Made by a program: the position numbers and the translations under genes
Shown: one piece after another, positions 20,101-29,178 of the stretch
Layout: the number at the start of each line of letters is the position of its first letter
Numbering within the stretch: position 1 is the stretch's first letter
Assembly: GCA_000818945.1 (NCBI GenBank)
Contig: KN805450.1
Coordinates: forward strand, 13,083 to 77,082
Source of the DNA: Schizochytrium sp. CCTCC M209059
Lineage: Eukaryota > Sar > Bigyra > Thraustochytrida > Thraustochytriidae
Length of the DNA: 64,000 nt
Reading direction: 5' to 3'
Notes under the pieces: generated by a model
The model's database searches: none
What the model was told of the DNA's origin: nothing
What the model saw: only the letters and a program-made list of their open reading frames with translations

Positions 20101-20396
20101 CGAACAACAGCAACGCGCGCGGGCCCAGCAACCTGAGTAAAACCCGAAACGTGGCTTCTACACCCAATGAGCGCCGAAAGGGCATCATTGCAAAAGATGC
20201 GAGCCCGCCGCCAGCATCACGTCGCATCGCACCGAGTTCCGGCACGCCAGCGTCTCGTCGCGTCGCCACCAATGTCAGTACGCCCATTTCTCGTCGGGCG
20301 GCAGCAAGTGTGACAAACACTCCGCTCTCGGCGCGGACCATGACGCCGTCATCTGCGCAGAGCACGCCGCGTTCTCGGATGCACACACCGCGTTAA
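17178..20396 (+). CDS. Kinesin motor protein (kinesin-14-like) with an N-terminal PDZ domain
   Basis: 1072 aa from the ATG at 17178 (MLSFFSKKTASW); an upstream in-frame ATG at 16941 is possible. Order: a Gln/Asp-rich N-terminus; a coiled coil (about 115-210); a basic Ser/Pro linker; a PDZ-like domain at about 270-358, with LGIVIERD and, after the carboxylate loop, GHVGVDDILLGVKGVRI, matching the G-x-GD-L-VNG core; a second coiled coil (about 375-455); and the motor at about 460-830. Motor motifs: IFVRVRPP from 463, P-loop GQTGSGKT 548-555, NERSSRSH (switch I), LIDLAGSE (switch II) and FGMRVGKI near 822. A coiled coil and Ser/Arg-rich tail with TPxSRR-type repeats follow. A neck-like coil before the motor suggests the kinesin-14 class, though the long C-terminal tail makes the class uncertain. 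An acidic insert (EDEESADDSADEDA) sits in the motor. Confidence 0.88.
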   Translation: MLSFFSKKTASWRAGRAKQQQQQQLATQDQDEVVADSVPSAETSCSSGDNNDTSQRDQVEEAAASQQEDSIADSVNDDNHNDENEEDINNVNGMLSKRMMNMMKVTKKTSKVADPQEALNAVVEAAALEQQKEELEAKMSLLNELEDRVQWLESERVRLLQLTHNKSTRRLSFAQKQQEEEEHKQREAEQEQENERKRSARSGNRKSKMVASSRASIATPPPPAPQSTPASASSAPTSSRSSRPRRSMDGKGVWERTSKFFNVSIKIKPEEITETATFCQALGIVIERDPHIGGGRFVICEFVRDENGNPMALEACGHVGVDDILLGVKGVRITSTAQLDAALRNLEPDEPLAVDFCRMLNKQLASGDPESIEQANERIAFLEKELKFARAEYARLDIGALESLEAMLHDTRGKNQKLENDLSKLRVVEKEWLADQDLRHRYELKARECRRLLNTLIDYKGAIRIFVRVRPPKMENLSQVDANKTVLHFPENRLLALSDMDSLDVPEKSWEFDAVFNPKSTQTQVFAEVEPLVYSVVDGYNACVFAYGQTGSGKTYTMDGPEHDRGVWFRATDSLFSILEQRKTEALENEVIDFTVKVSVLEIYQEHVRDLLAITALHEGRPDAEDEESADDSADEDAVRPRNRKSPYSLEIMHHPKTGYVYVKDAVEETVRSAKDLHAVVERGKAQRRVGVTNMNERSSRSHIVLLIQLVTKVFEVGSKTPKAQSRSKLQLIDLAGSERAANIEGAGERLRETCYINKSLSALGDVMHALQNNDSRHIPFRNSKLTSLLSDSLGGKAKTLMIVQVSPQKRNMPETIRSLDFGMRVGKICLSENAPGASSSKSGDRKAEQISRLKRENADLGTETEKLKARVLDLKHKLDQERQAKQAAENSLRILSSANAQAASNAHGEGQLTRRRRFDTQEEEEEEAKSDDASSKAQVEALRSRNADLRRKYKEAQQRIEMLENQSDSSNLRTNNSNARGPSNLSKTRNVASTPNERRKGIIAKDASPPPASRRIAPSSGTPASRRVATNVSTPISRRAAASVTNTPLSARTMTPSSAQSTPRSRMHTPR

Positions 20397-20802
20397 GCAA
20401 GGTTCCAAGTCTCCAATCATTAGTCACGCTGTGAGCTTGCGAGCAAGCTTGCTATGTGACACCTTTCGAGCATGTTACATAATAATAGAAACACCAAGGG
20501 GTATGAATAAAAAAGATGAGCATTGACAGCTGTGAACGGGTAGATCAGCGTGAGAAAGAGAGAAGCGTCTCGCTGTTACGCGTGGTGAAACAAGAAAGAT
20601 TTCAACTTGCGACAATACTAGCATGATGGCAATCAAACGCTTCTGAAATGAGTTTACTCTGATTGAGAGAGAAAAAGTGTTGCTTTGATATAGCCGCAAA
20701 GAAGATCGAGCAAGGAGGGTGGGCGAACCGGCGAGTTGCCTGCCCCAGCGCATGGCAGAGCGGTGGAAATGGACGAGACAAATTGCAAGAGACGCAAAAG
20801 AC
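20397..20802. other. Convergent 3' spacer
   Basis: 3' regions of the kinesin and histidine kinase genes; nothing else recognised. Confidence 0.5.
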
Positions 20803-22623
20803 TCAGGATTGGCCATGACGCAAAAGTTTAAGAAGGTCCGTGAGGCGAATTGGCTTTGGCATGTAAAGATCAAAGCCTTCCGGGAGCGACCCCTCTTTGG
20901 TGGCAGAGAGACCGCAGACGAACTGGCGATTGTCCTCGCGGTTGGAAGACTCCCAGCGACGGAACTGGCGGATGCAGACGTCACCATTCATGCGTGGCAT
21001 GAGCTTGTCACAGAGGACAAGCGAGTATGGGCGCTCTTTGAGTGCCTCGAGACCCTCCACACCATCGTTTGCAACAAAGACCTCGTATGAAAGGTTTTGC
21101 AACTGCTTCGTGAGCAGCTTTTGCTGTACAATTTCGTCCTCGATAATGAGGACGCGCTTGAGAGCGAGGTTTGCGGCAGTGCTCGCCGAGATGGGCGTCT
21201 CGCCGTCCGTCTTCTTGCCCTTGCCAAGCTGTGGCAGGTTATCCGTCGTGGGAAGGCGACGGCGACGCCGCCGCTGAAGGGTGTTGCGCAGGTACTGTGG
21301 ACCTTCGCGCGAGGTGGCCTTTTGCTCCGTGACCCGGTACGGGATCTCAAACCAAAAGATTGAGCCACGACCTGCCGCCTCGTTTGGCTTGTAGCCGCAG
21401 CGGCCACCCAAAGCGTGAATCTTGGCTGCCACCATGTACAGTCCAAAGCCGTGATAGTCGCTGCGCTTGGCATCCACATTGTACAAGAGGTCGCGGAACT
21501 CGGGCCTGACGCCAGAACCCGTGTCGCGAATCTCAAAATGAAGCCACTGGTCCTTGGCAATAGCGCCCATTTCGTCCTCGGCCTGACCCTCCTCGCTGTC
21601 GAGGAGCGTAACGTGCACATTGACCTCGTCACCAGGTCCCGAGAAACGGCGCGCGTTGCCAATAAGCTTGAGCGCCACGGAGACGACCCAGCGCGGATCT
21701 GTCATACACGTCTGCAGCTCGCCAGCAACCTGGAATTCAGGCACAGAGCCGCCCGCAAGGTTTTGCTTTTGCGAAACAACATTCACATCCCCATACGCAG
21801 AGTGATAGCGTAGCGCGTACTGCACGCGTTCGAGCGTTGAGTAGATGTTCGTGGGCTGTGTCACCGGCTTAAAGAGCGTCTCGTGCGTACATGCAAGACC
21901 GTCGTACATGTCTGTGACAATCACGTGGAGACTGTCCATGGCACTGAGAGCAAGCTCGGTCATTGAACCGAACTCGGCCATGCGCGACTCCCACGTAGCC
22001 ACCAGCTCGGATTTGAAGCCGGGCGATCGCGGCGAAAGGGAGGCCATTCCGCTTGATCGCCCCGACGCCACGGATTCGGTGTCGGAATCGCTTTCCTTGG
22101 TCTCTTCAATGTCGAGAGTCCAGTCCTGGACGAGGCCAGCCATGGCCTCCACCGAGAGGATAATGCCCTGCACGGGGTTGTTGAGCATGTGCTCCACGTG
22201 CTTGAGGTAGCGTTCGCGGAAGGATGCAAAGAGACGATCGCGATCAAGTTCAGTCTCGAGCTCTTCGCGCGACACGCGCTCGTCCTCGATCTTTTGCTCT
22301 AGACCGGCAATTGTCTGCTTGAGCGCCTGAATATTTGTCACCAGTGCGACCTTGGTCGTGTTGCTCATGACAGCTTCTTTGGCTTTGTTTACAGTCAGGG
22401 CCGAGTTCACCATGAGTGCAATCGAGCACGAAATGAGGACCTTGAGCTCCAGCAGAGGCCCGGCGTCGCCACCGCCAAAGATGGTCCACGTCATCACCAG
22501 CGCGACCAGTACAGAGGCGGCCGGAGGCATCAACTTGGCCATCACTTCCTCCGGCGTGGCCGCAGACGTCTTCTTGCCCTTGCCCGCCTTCGCCTTGGGC
22601 TTCGCGCTCGCGCCTTCCGCCAT
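20803..22623 (-). CDS. Hybrid sensor histidine kinase with C-terminal receiver domain
   Basis: 606 aa. A Lys/Ala-rich N-terminus is followed by two hydrophobic helices (about 32-50 and 60-80) and a coiled coil (about 92-130). The dimerisation segment has H145 in HVEHMLNNPVQG, aligned with the usual HExRTP box, in which only His and Pro are kept. A HATPase domain follows, with N-box LIGNARRF, G1 DTGSGV and G2 YHGFGLYMVAAKI. The receiver domain at about 489-606 has IIEDE, the phospho-acceptor D539 in LCDKLMPRMNG and the conserved K590 in YMPKPI. The phosphorelay would run His to Asp within the protein, then to an HPt partner not present here. No extracellular sensor is visible; sensing may lie in the membrane helices or the coiled coil. 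Confidence 0.88.
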   Translation of the reverse strand: MAEGASAKPKAKAGKGKKTSAATPEEVMAKLMPPAASVLVALVMTWTIFGGGDAGPLLELKVLISCSIALMVNSALTVNKAKEAVMSNTTKVALVTNIQALKQTIAGLEQKIEDERVSREELETELDRDRLFASFRERYLKHVEHMLNNPVQGIILSVEAMAGLVQDWTLDIEETKESDSDTESVASGRSSGMASLSPRSPGFKSELVATWESRMAEFGSMTELALSAMDSLHVIVTDMYDGLACTHETLFKPVTQPTNIYSTLERVQYALRYHSAYGDVNVVSQKQNLAGGSVPEFQVAGELQTCMTDPRWVVSVALKLIGNARRFSGPGDEVNVHVTLLDSEEGQAEDEMGAIAKDQWLHFEIRDTGSGVRPEFRDLLYNVDAKRSDYHGFGLYMVAAKIHALGGRCGYKPNEAAGRGSIFWFEIPYRVTEQKATSREGPQYLRNTLQRRRRRRLPTTDNLPQLGKGKKTDGETPISASTAANLALKRVLIIEDEIVQQKLLTKQLQNLSYEVFVANDGVEGLEALKERPYSLVLCDKLMPRMNGDVCIRQFRRWESSNREDNRQFVCGLSATKEGSLPEGFDLYMPKPIRLTDLLKLLRHGQS

Positions 22624-24578
22624 CGTGCCTGCTTGCGCGCGCCTTCGCCCGCCCGGTTGTCGCCTCTCTCTCTCGCTCGCTCGCTCGCTGTCTGCTTGCT
22701 TCTTTCGCTTTGCCTTTTGGCCTTGTCTTGCCCTGCTTTGCTTGCTTTTTGCTCGAACGGGTCAGGTAGATTTACCTTATAAAGCGCCTAGGCCTCTCCT
22801 ATGGGACTGGTCGCGCTCAACGGAATTGCGCTCTCGCAGTCTGGCCTCCTTCGAACTCCACCGCGCCGAGCCCTCGCCGCCTTCGGGCTCTGCCACGCCG
22901 TGCTGCGTGCCTGCGTGCCTGCGTGTCCGCGGCACCGGGACCGAGCGCCGCGAGTCGGCCTCGCGCCTCGCGCGCCGAGCTGGGCGTGCGTGGCGCCCCT
23001 CCCTCGCCGGAGATCGAGGCCTGGACGCCGGCAGCGCAGACCAACGACTGACTACTCGTTTGAGGTTTGATATTTGGAGGTTGCCAGGACCCAGCAGAGG
23101 CTGCAGCAGCAGTAGCAAGACAACAAGAGCGTAACATTCTATTTTGTTTTTTTTTGGGGGGGGGGGGGAGGGGACTCATTTATCAACGGAGAGCAGTTGA
23201 CAAGCGTAAACTGTGCTGCTCCGCACTTCTTGCTCCCGGTCCACTCCTCTTTCTATCCCCCTCACTCCTCTAGCCCCCACCGCTCGCGTCTTGCGGTCCA
23301 TTTGGCGCGTCCTCTCTGAGAAACGGAATTTTATGAGCGGCAACTATCGCGGAGCTTTCGCCGTGGGGCCATCGTGGAGCTAGCTGCTGACAGCGAGCAG
23401 TCTTATGCGCCCGCGTTGTCAATGTATAGTGGCGAGACAGGTAAGGCAAAAGGAAGTAAGTCATTCAAGAGAAGTGAAGAAAAAATGGGCAGAGAGAAAG
23501 TGGATTCCGGCGAGGACTACATGCATGCAAATCGATGTTAACATTGGCAAAGCACCAAAATGGAGGAGGTGGGATTCTTATCATATCCAAGATCCTACCA
23601 AGGGGTCGCCAGGCCCCTGCGGTTTACGCTGTGAAGCGACAGGTCCACCAACAGCGAATGAAGCTTCGCTCGTCACAGCGAGAGAAAACCTGGGAGCGTC
23701 CGGCGCCTTGCGAACAGACTTAGGCTCGCGATACTTGAGGCGGCTCTAGAGACTTTTAGCGGCTCTTTGCTATGGCTTACGATGCTTTGCAGGACTCGTT
23801 GAGGCTGTGTATAGTACACTGTGTTCACAGCGTGGAAAAGAAAACAACATAAAATTGGACACGGGACCCGTCAGGACAGCATGACTCCGCTGTACGCATG
23901 CCCACGGCCCCCGCGCGATCGATCAAGAGCAGACACGCAATGATTCATTTATCAATCCATCCACGCAACCTGGAGAAAGCTTCGTCCAAAGGACAGGGGC
24001 TAAAAGAACACAACGATGAAGTGAAGTGAAGTGTACAGAAAGTGGACGAGGTCTTTTGCCAGCAATGGATTCTGCGACTCCGACGCGCAACGAGGTCAAT
24101 AAATAGTGGACTGAAATGAAGCCTAGGCATAGGGCTCTCGCGCATTCTTCGTGGAACAGAGCTTACTTTTCGTCATGGCGAGGCAGATGAATAGATTGAT
24201 ACGAAGGCGCCGGAAAGATTTCTCCAACCAATCCTAGAGCCTGTGGGCGATCTGCTCACGAGCGGTCGACTTGCGGAGAGGACGGCGCTCGGAGCAGAGG
24301 GGAGTCAGGGTGGCAAAATTTCCTGCAGCTTTCGCGTCGCACGTAGCCTCTGAGAGAAGCGTTTTTGACTCTAAAAATATCTTTGTAGTATAGCCATGCA
24401 GGCGGCCCGGCGACGCGCCAACGGATCTTAACGGAACACATTGCAAACGATGTCAATTCGTCGAGTGCCGAGCAACCAGGTAGATGATATCATATGCGCG
24501 GCGAAGACCGGCAGCGACGCGACGTGGCGCGAATGAGCGCAGAGGCCGCGCAAGGATCTCAGGGCGTCTGAGCGCACG
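22624..24578. other. Divergent intergenic region
   Basis: Nearly 2 kb between the histidine kinase and the coiled-coil gene. The left 500 bp are very GC-rich (promoter-like, with CTCGCT repeats and a CTAGGCCT motif near 22790). A T-run next to a run of 12 G lies near 23148-23170. The right part is ordinary. No gene supported. Confidence 0.5.
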
Positions 24579-26642
24579 ATGGCCTCACAATACGTCTCGG
24601 CGCCCCTCAAGGCGCGGCGAGACGTACCTGTGCTGGCCCAGAGCGGACGGCGCCTCGCACTCAGGGATGTGACGCGCGAAGAGCTGCACGGTAGCAAAGG
24701 CGATGCTCTACGAGAGCTCCCCAATGCCGTCAAGAGCTTGGCTCGCGCCGACACTGTCTGTAGATTCTGCGGCGTCTCGTACTTGATCTTTAACGAGTTC
24801 AAAGACATTGAAAAGCAACTACAAGCTGCACAAGAAGCCTTGCAAACAGCGACGCACAAGAACAATGACGATGACGAACGCATCGAACAAGCGGTCCGCG
24901 AAAGGTCCAGGCAGTGGAGTATAGAAAAGGCACGCTTGGAACAGGCTAGCGCAGAGCGGGCCAAGGCTCACGCCAAGGAGATCAAGGCCATTGCAGATCG
25001 AGCCAATCGAAAACGTCTCCAGCTTCAACAGCAGGTCGCACGCCTTGCGCGCAGCCTCGGCGCCCTTCGCAACGAGAGCGAGGCTCTACGGAGTTCGACC
25101 AAGCGCGAGCTGCGGGCTCATAAATCAGCGAGCTTGCAATCATTGCAAGTGGTCCTAGACAAGGCGAGTGCATTCGACCATTGTCTGCAGGGCGCTCGTC
25201 TTGCCGCACAGCGGCAGGAAGATGAAGCCAACCGAATGCGGAGTGCGCTGCAAGCAACAACAGAAGAGCACGCGCAAAGCATGGAAATTCTGACGCAAAA
25301 GCTTGCATGCCTGGAGCAGTCAAGCCAAACGAAAGCTGAGGCAGACCTTGCATCAGTGCGACACGTATATGAGACGCGACTCAAAGATGCGTCGCAGGCG
25401 CATGCCGAAGAAATTAAGGCATTTATAGCAAGGCAAGAAGCTAGTATTAAGAATTTGCAAGAAACAAATGAAACGCGCAAACAGGAGGCCCTCAAACAGA
25501 TTGAAGAAACGTGGAGCCAAAAGCACGACGTGCTCGTTCAGCGCCTCAAAGACGCCGAGGCTGCAAACGCTGAAATCCTCGCAAGGCGAGCACAAGACAC
25601 GGAGATGATGAAGCAGCAGCTCGCGAGCGCCGAAGAAGCTTCCCGTGCTACGAAAGCAAGTGAAAAGCGTCATCTCGAGACTACGCAAAGTCTTCAAGCT
25701 CGTATTTCGGATCTCGAAGGGTCTCAAGCGGCGCTGGAGAAGGCGCTCAATACCGCCTTGCAAGCGAGGGAGCTGGCAGACAAGAAAGGCGCTGATCTTG
25801 AGGCCACTCTGCAGTCCACCTTGTCGCAGCACGAGCGTGAGCTTGCAAGATTTCGGACAGAACTCGAGGAACAAGCAAAGACGACGAGTGCGCACGCAAC
25901 CCAGCGCATCAACAGTCAAAAAGAGGAATTGAATACAATACAGAAACAATACGCGGAGAGCGTCGCGGCGCGTCAAGAGGCGGACAAATTGCGGAAGCGC
26001 GCTGACGATCGATATGAGCAAGAGCTCACAGCTCGCATCAATCTGGAGAATGTGCATGCTGAACTGAGCAACGAGCTCGCAGAAACTCGCGCAGCGGCTG
26101 ACAAGGCACGCACCGAGGTCGAGTCTTTGCGCAAAACCTCGAGTGAGCTTGCTGACCGAGCACGTGGGCAGTACAAGATGCTGCAAGATGCTACGCAAAC
26201 GTCTCGACAGCGTCGTGAAGAGGCCTTGCAAAGCACGCAAGAGCGCTGCGAGACCTTGCAGACACAAGTGTCTCTGTTGCAAAAGGAGGTCCAAGAGGGT
26301 AAGACAAGGTGTCGCGATCTCGAACGTGAACTTTGCGCGCTGCAAGAAGACCAAGTCAGACGCAAGGAAGAAGAGGAGAAGGAGTCGCAAACGCTGCGCC
26401 AAACGGTGGATTCTCTTCGCAAGACAGAGGCGAGGTGTCGTGCACTTGAGGATGAGGTGAAATCTTTTCGCGATGTCGAGCCCGCCCCAGCACAAGACTT
26501 GCAGCATTTGGAACACCACATGCTCCGTCTTTCGAGCTTGGTTCGTGAGAAAGACGCCGAGATCAAGGTCCTGCAAGCCACGGTGCATCGGCAGTGTATG
26601 GAACGTACGAGCTTATTGCTGGCGCAGGAGAAGCAGCGCTAG
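24579..26642 (+). CDS. Long coiled-coil protein with N-terminal CxxC motif
   Basis: 687 aa. Residues about 60-75 contain CRFCGVSYLIFNEFK, a CxxC followed by a hydrophobic/aromatic motif that I associate, tentatively, with the LEKR1-like family. From about residue 78 to the end the protein is almost continuous heptad-type sequence rich in E, K, Q, A and R (for example KQLQAAQEALQ and repeated ARxEELxxQ patterns), with no transmembrane helix. Such proteins usually scaffold centrosomal, ciliary or cytoskeletal structures. There is no catalytic motif. The product could equally be a generic coiled-coil protein; only the CxxC head argues for a specific family. Confidence 0.8.
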   Translation: MASQYVSAPLKARRDVPVLAQSGRRLALRDVTREELHGSKGDALRELPNAVKSLARADTVCRFCGVSYLIFNEFKDIEKQLQAAQEALQTATHKNNDDDERIEQAVRERSRQWSIEKARLEQASAERAKAHAKEIKAIADRANRKRLQLQQQVARLARSLGALRNESEALRSSTKRELRAHKSASLQSLQVVLDKASAFDHCLQGARLAAQRQEDEANRMRSALQATTEEHAQSMEILTQKLACLEQSSQTKAEADLASVRHVYETRLKDASQAHAEEIKAFIARQEASIKNLQETNETRKQEALKQIEETWSQKHDVLVQRLKDAEAANAEILARRAQDTEMMKQQLASAEEASRATKASEKRHLETTQSLQARISDLEGSQAALEKALNTALQARELADKKGADLEATLQSTLSQHERELARFRTELEEQAKTTSAHATQRINSQKEELNTIQKQYAESVAARQEADKLRKRADDRYEQELTARINLENVHAELSNELAETRAAADKARTEVESLRKTSSELADRARGQYKMLQDATQTSRQRREEALQSTQERCETLQTQVSLLQKEVQEGKTRCRDLERELCALQEDQVRRKEEEEKESQTLRQTVDSLRKTEARCRALEDEVKSFRDVEPAPAQDLQHLEHHMLRLSSLVREKDAEIKVLQATVHRQCMERTSLLLAQEKQR

Positions 26643-27159
26643 CTAGATTCGATTGATGGTTATTATTGGTTTGTGATGTCATTCAACGCGCACGCCAAGC
26701 CGAGTATGTTTCCTCACTTGCCTCATCTTTCTCTTTTCCTTGGCTGGCTGGGGAATGTCTGAAAGGGAAATTATTTCAGTTGTACTGTTCTTGCTTCGTA
26801 GGAAATGCGAGCATCTGCTGATTGATGGAGACAACGAACGTAAAAGTTGCGCTGTTTTTTCTAAGTTCTTCTTTCTTCTTCAGAGAAGATCCCGACATCA
26901 TTCATTTGCTGTAGTTTTTGTTGATGAAGAAAAGGAAAGGGAGAAAATCGACTGATTGATTGTTTGTGTTTTATGTTTTATGTTTTTAAAAGTTTTTTGG
27001 GGGGAGGGGGAAAGAAAAAAGAATTCAAATCGGGGAAAATCACAGAAAAGAAGAGGCAGAACACGAAAGAAAGGGTCGAAAGAAAGAAAGAAGAAGGGGG
27101 TGGGGGTGGGGGTAGATGGAATGTGGATGGGGCAACAACCGAAATACGGGGAGAAACGA
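26643..27159. other. Convergent 3' spacer
   Basis: Contains a T-run then G-run near 26995-27010 and GGGGGT repeats near 27098-27112, close to the G-alpha stop. Nothing else seen. Confidence 0.5.
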
Positions 27160-28248
27160 TCAGGTTGGCATGAGGCCGAGGTTCTGAAGGCTGTCGCGAA
27201 GGATCGAGTCCTTGCAGGCGTCAAAGACAACTTGCACGCCGTACGTGTCAGTGGCGCAGGTAACGTGCGTGAAGATGACCTTTCTTGGGTTCTTCTTTTG
27301 CGCGAGGAACTTTCGTCGCATCCAATCGGCGCCCTGCTGATAGTCGAAGCCAGAAGGTGCGTCGGGGAAGAGGCCTGACTTATTGATGGGTATTTTACGT
27401 TCGCAGAGCTTGTAGCGGAAGATGTCGCTCTTGTTGAGGAAGAGGACGAGGTTGGTGCGCTCGAACCACTCGGAATTACAGATGCTGTCGAAGAGCTCGA
27501 GGGCTTCCTCGAGGCGGTTCTTGTCGCGTGCCTCAAAGAGCATCTGGTCGTACTCGGAGATAGCGGCGACAAAGATGACGGCGGTGACCTGCTGAAAGCA
27601 GTGAATCCACTTGCGACGCTCGTTGCGCTGGCCGCCGACGTCAATGAGAACAAAGTTGAAGCCGTCAATGTCGAACTGTTCCTCAACAATGCCAGAGGTC
27701 CGCACGCGGGCGCGGATGGCGTCGGCGATGCTGGGGATCCAGGAGGGCCCACCCCACTCTGGGAATTTGTGGCACTGCTTGGCGAAATCGGCCCAGCCGT
27801 CGAGGACCTGAAAGTTTGATCGGTCGTCCCAGGCGGCGGCAAAGTTCGGGTCCTGGTAGAGCTTGGCGATGGCGTGGGCCGTTTCTTCGCTGAGCTCTAC
27901 GTTTTCCTCGACCTCGAGGACCTTTTCGGCAATGGCCCTGGACTCTCCCTCGAGAGGCCTGCCCGCGACGCCCTCGTTGGCGGCGCGGATGATGGCCTGC
28001 GCGCCGCTGACCAAGTTGTTGTGGACGGCGCCGCGCAGTGCCGCGCGTTTCTCCTCGCTGTAGCCTTCGCCGTAGAGGATTTGCATTTGCTTGAAGATGG
28101 TCGACTTCCCGCTCGACCCTGCGCCGAGCAGCAGCAGCTTGAGCACCTGGTCCTGCGCCTTCTTGGCCTTGCGCAGCTCGTGGTTGATGCTATCGTCTAC
28201 TCTGTTCGGCGCATCGTTTTCCGCGTTCTTGGACGCTCGGCACCCCAT
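27160..28248 (-). CDS. Heterotrimeric G-protein alpha subunit
   Basis: 362 aa from the ATG at 28248. The open frame continues upstream, but MGC is the expected start: Gly2 for myristoylation and Cys3 for palmitoylation. Motifs: P-loop GAGSSGKST at 42-50 (usual GAGESGKST), switch I with the catalytic Arg R179 in IRARVRTSGI, switch II DVGGQR with Q207, NKSD at 272-275 (usual NKxD), and TCAT at 330-333. The helical domain lies at about 65-170. The C-terminus ends NLGLMPT, without the cysteine four residues from the end that pertussis toxin modifies in animal Gi. It couples 7TM receptors to effectors at the plasma membrane; the class C receptor gene at 46.4-49.2 kb is a possible type of partner, with no direct evidence of pairing. 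Confidence 0.95.
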   Translation of the reverse strand: MGCRASKNAENDAPNRVDDSINHELRKAKKAQDQVLKLLLLGAGSSGKSTIFKQMQILYGEGYSEEKRAALRGAVHNNLVSGAQAIIRAANEGVAGRPLEGESRAIAEKVLEVEENVELSEETAHAIAKLYQDPNFAAAWDDRSNFQVLDGWADFAKQCHKFPEWGGPSWIPSIADAIRARVRTSGIVEEQFDIDGFNFVLIDVGGQRNERRKWIHCFQQVTAVIFVAAISEYDQMLFEARDKNRLEEALELFDSICNSEWFERTNLVLFLNKSDIFRYKLCERKIPINKSGLFPDAPSGFDYQQGADWMRRKFLAQKKNPRKVIFTHVTCATDTYGVQVVFDACKDSILRDSLQNLGLMPT

Positions 28249-28529
28249 GCTGCCTCGCTCGCAGCCGGGGCCGCCCGGCTCCTCGCGCGCGCCGTCGCCG
28301 CCGCCCCCGCTACCTCCGCCGCCGCGCCCTCCGCCGCTGCCGCCCTCGCGCGCGCCCGCCCTCGCGCGCCTCGCCCTCGCCCTCGCGCTGCCGATAGGCC
28401 GCCTCCGGACGGCGCTCCCGCTCTGTTTGGACTCGGCCTGCCTGCCTGCCTGCCTCTGCCTGCCTGCCTCGCCTGCTTTCCGCCTGCTCTCGCGGCTGCT
28501 GGCCGAGAGAACGGCGCCGCGCAAAGAAC
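28249..28529. other. GC-rich 5' flank of the G-alpha gene
   Basis: Extremely GC-rich, promoter-like sequence running into the assembly gap. Confidence 0.5.
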
Positions 28530-29178
28530 NNNNNNNNNNNNNNNNNNNNNNNNNNNNNNNNNNNNNNNNNNNNNNNNNNNNNNNNNNNNNNNNNNNNNNN
28601 NNNNNNNNNNNNNNNNNNNNNNNNNNNNNNNNNNNNNNNNNNNNNNNNNNNNNNNNNNNNNNNNNNNNNNNNNNNNNNNNNNNNNNNNNNNNNNNNNNNN
28701 NNNNNNNNNNNNNNNNNNNNNNNNNNNNNNNNNNNNNNNNNNNNNNNNNNNNNNNNNNNNNNNNNNNNNNNNNNNNNNNNNNNNNNNNNNNNNNNNNNNN
28801 NNNNNNNNNNNNNNNNNNNNNNNNNNNNNNNNNNNNNNNNNNNNNNNNNNNNNNNNNNNNNNNNNNNNNNNNNNNNNNNNNNNNNNNNNNNNNNNNNNNN
28901 NNNNNNNNNNNNNNNNNNNNNNNNNNNNNNNNNNNNNNNNNNNNNNNNNNNNNNNNNNNNNNNNNNNNNNNNNNNNNNNNNNNNNNNNNNNNNNNNNNNN
29001 NNNNNNNNNNNNNNNNNNNNNNNNNNNNNNNNNNNNNNNNNNNNNNNNNNNNNNNNNNNNNNNNNNNNNNNNNNNNNNNNNNNNNNNNNNNNNNNNNNNN
29101 NNNNNNNNNNNNNNNNNNNNNNNNNNNNNNNNNNNNNNNNNNNNNNNNNNNNNNNNNNNNNNNNNNNNNNNNNNNNNN
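28530..29178. other. Assembly gap (N bases)
   Basis: 649 N; the right edge abuts a C-run (29181-29194), which probably stopped the assembly. Reading frames crossing it are meaningless. Confidence 1.
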
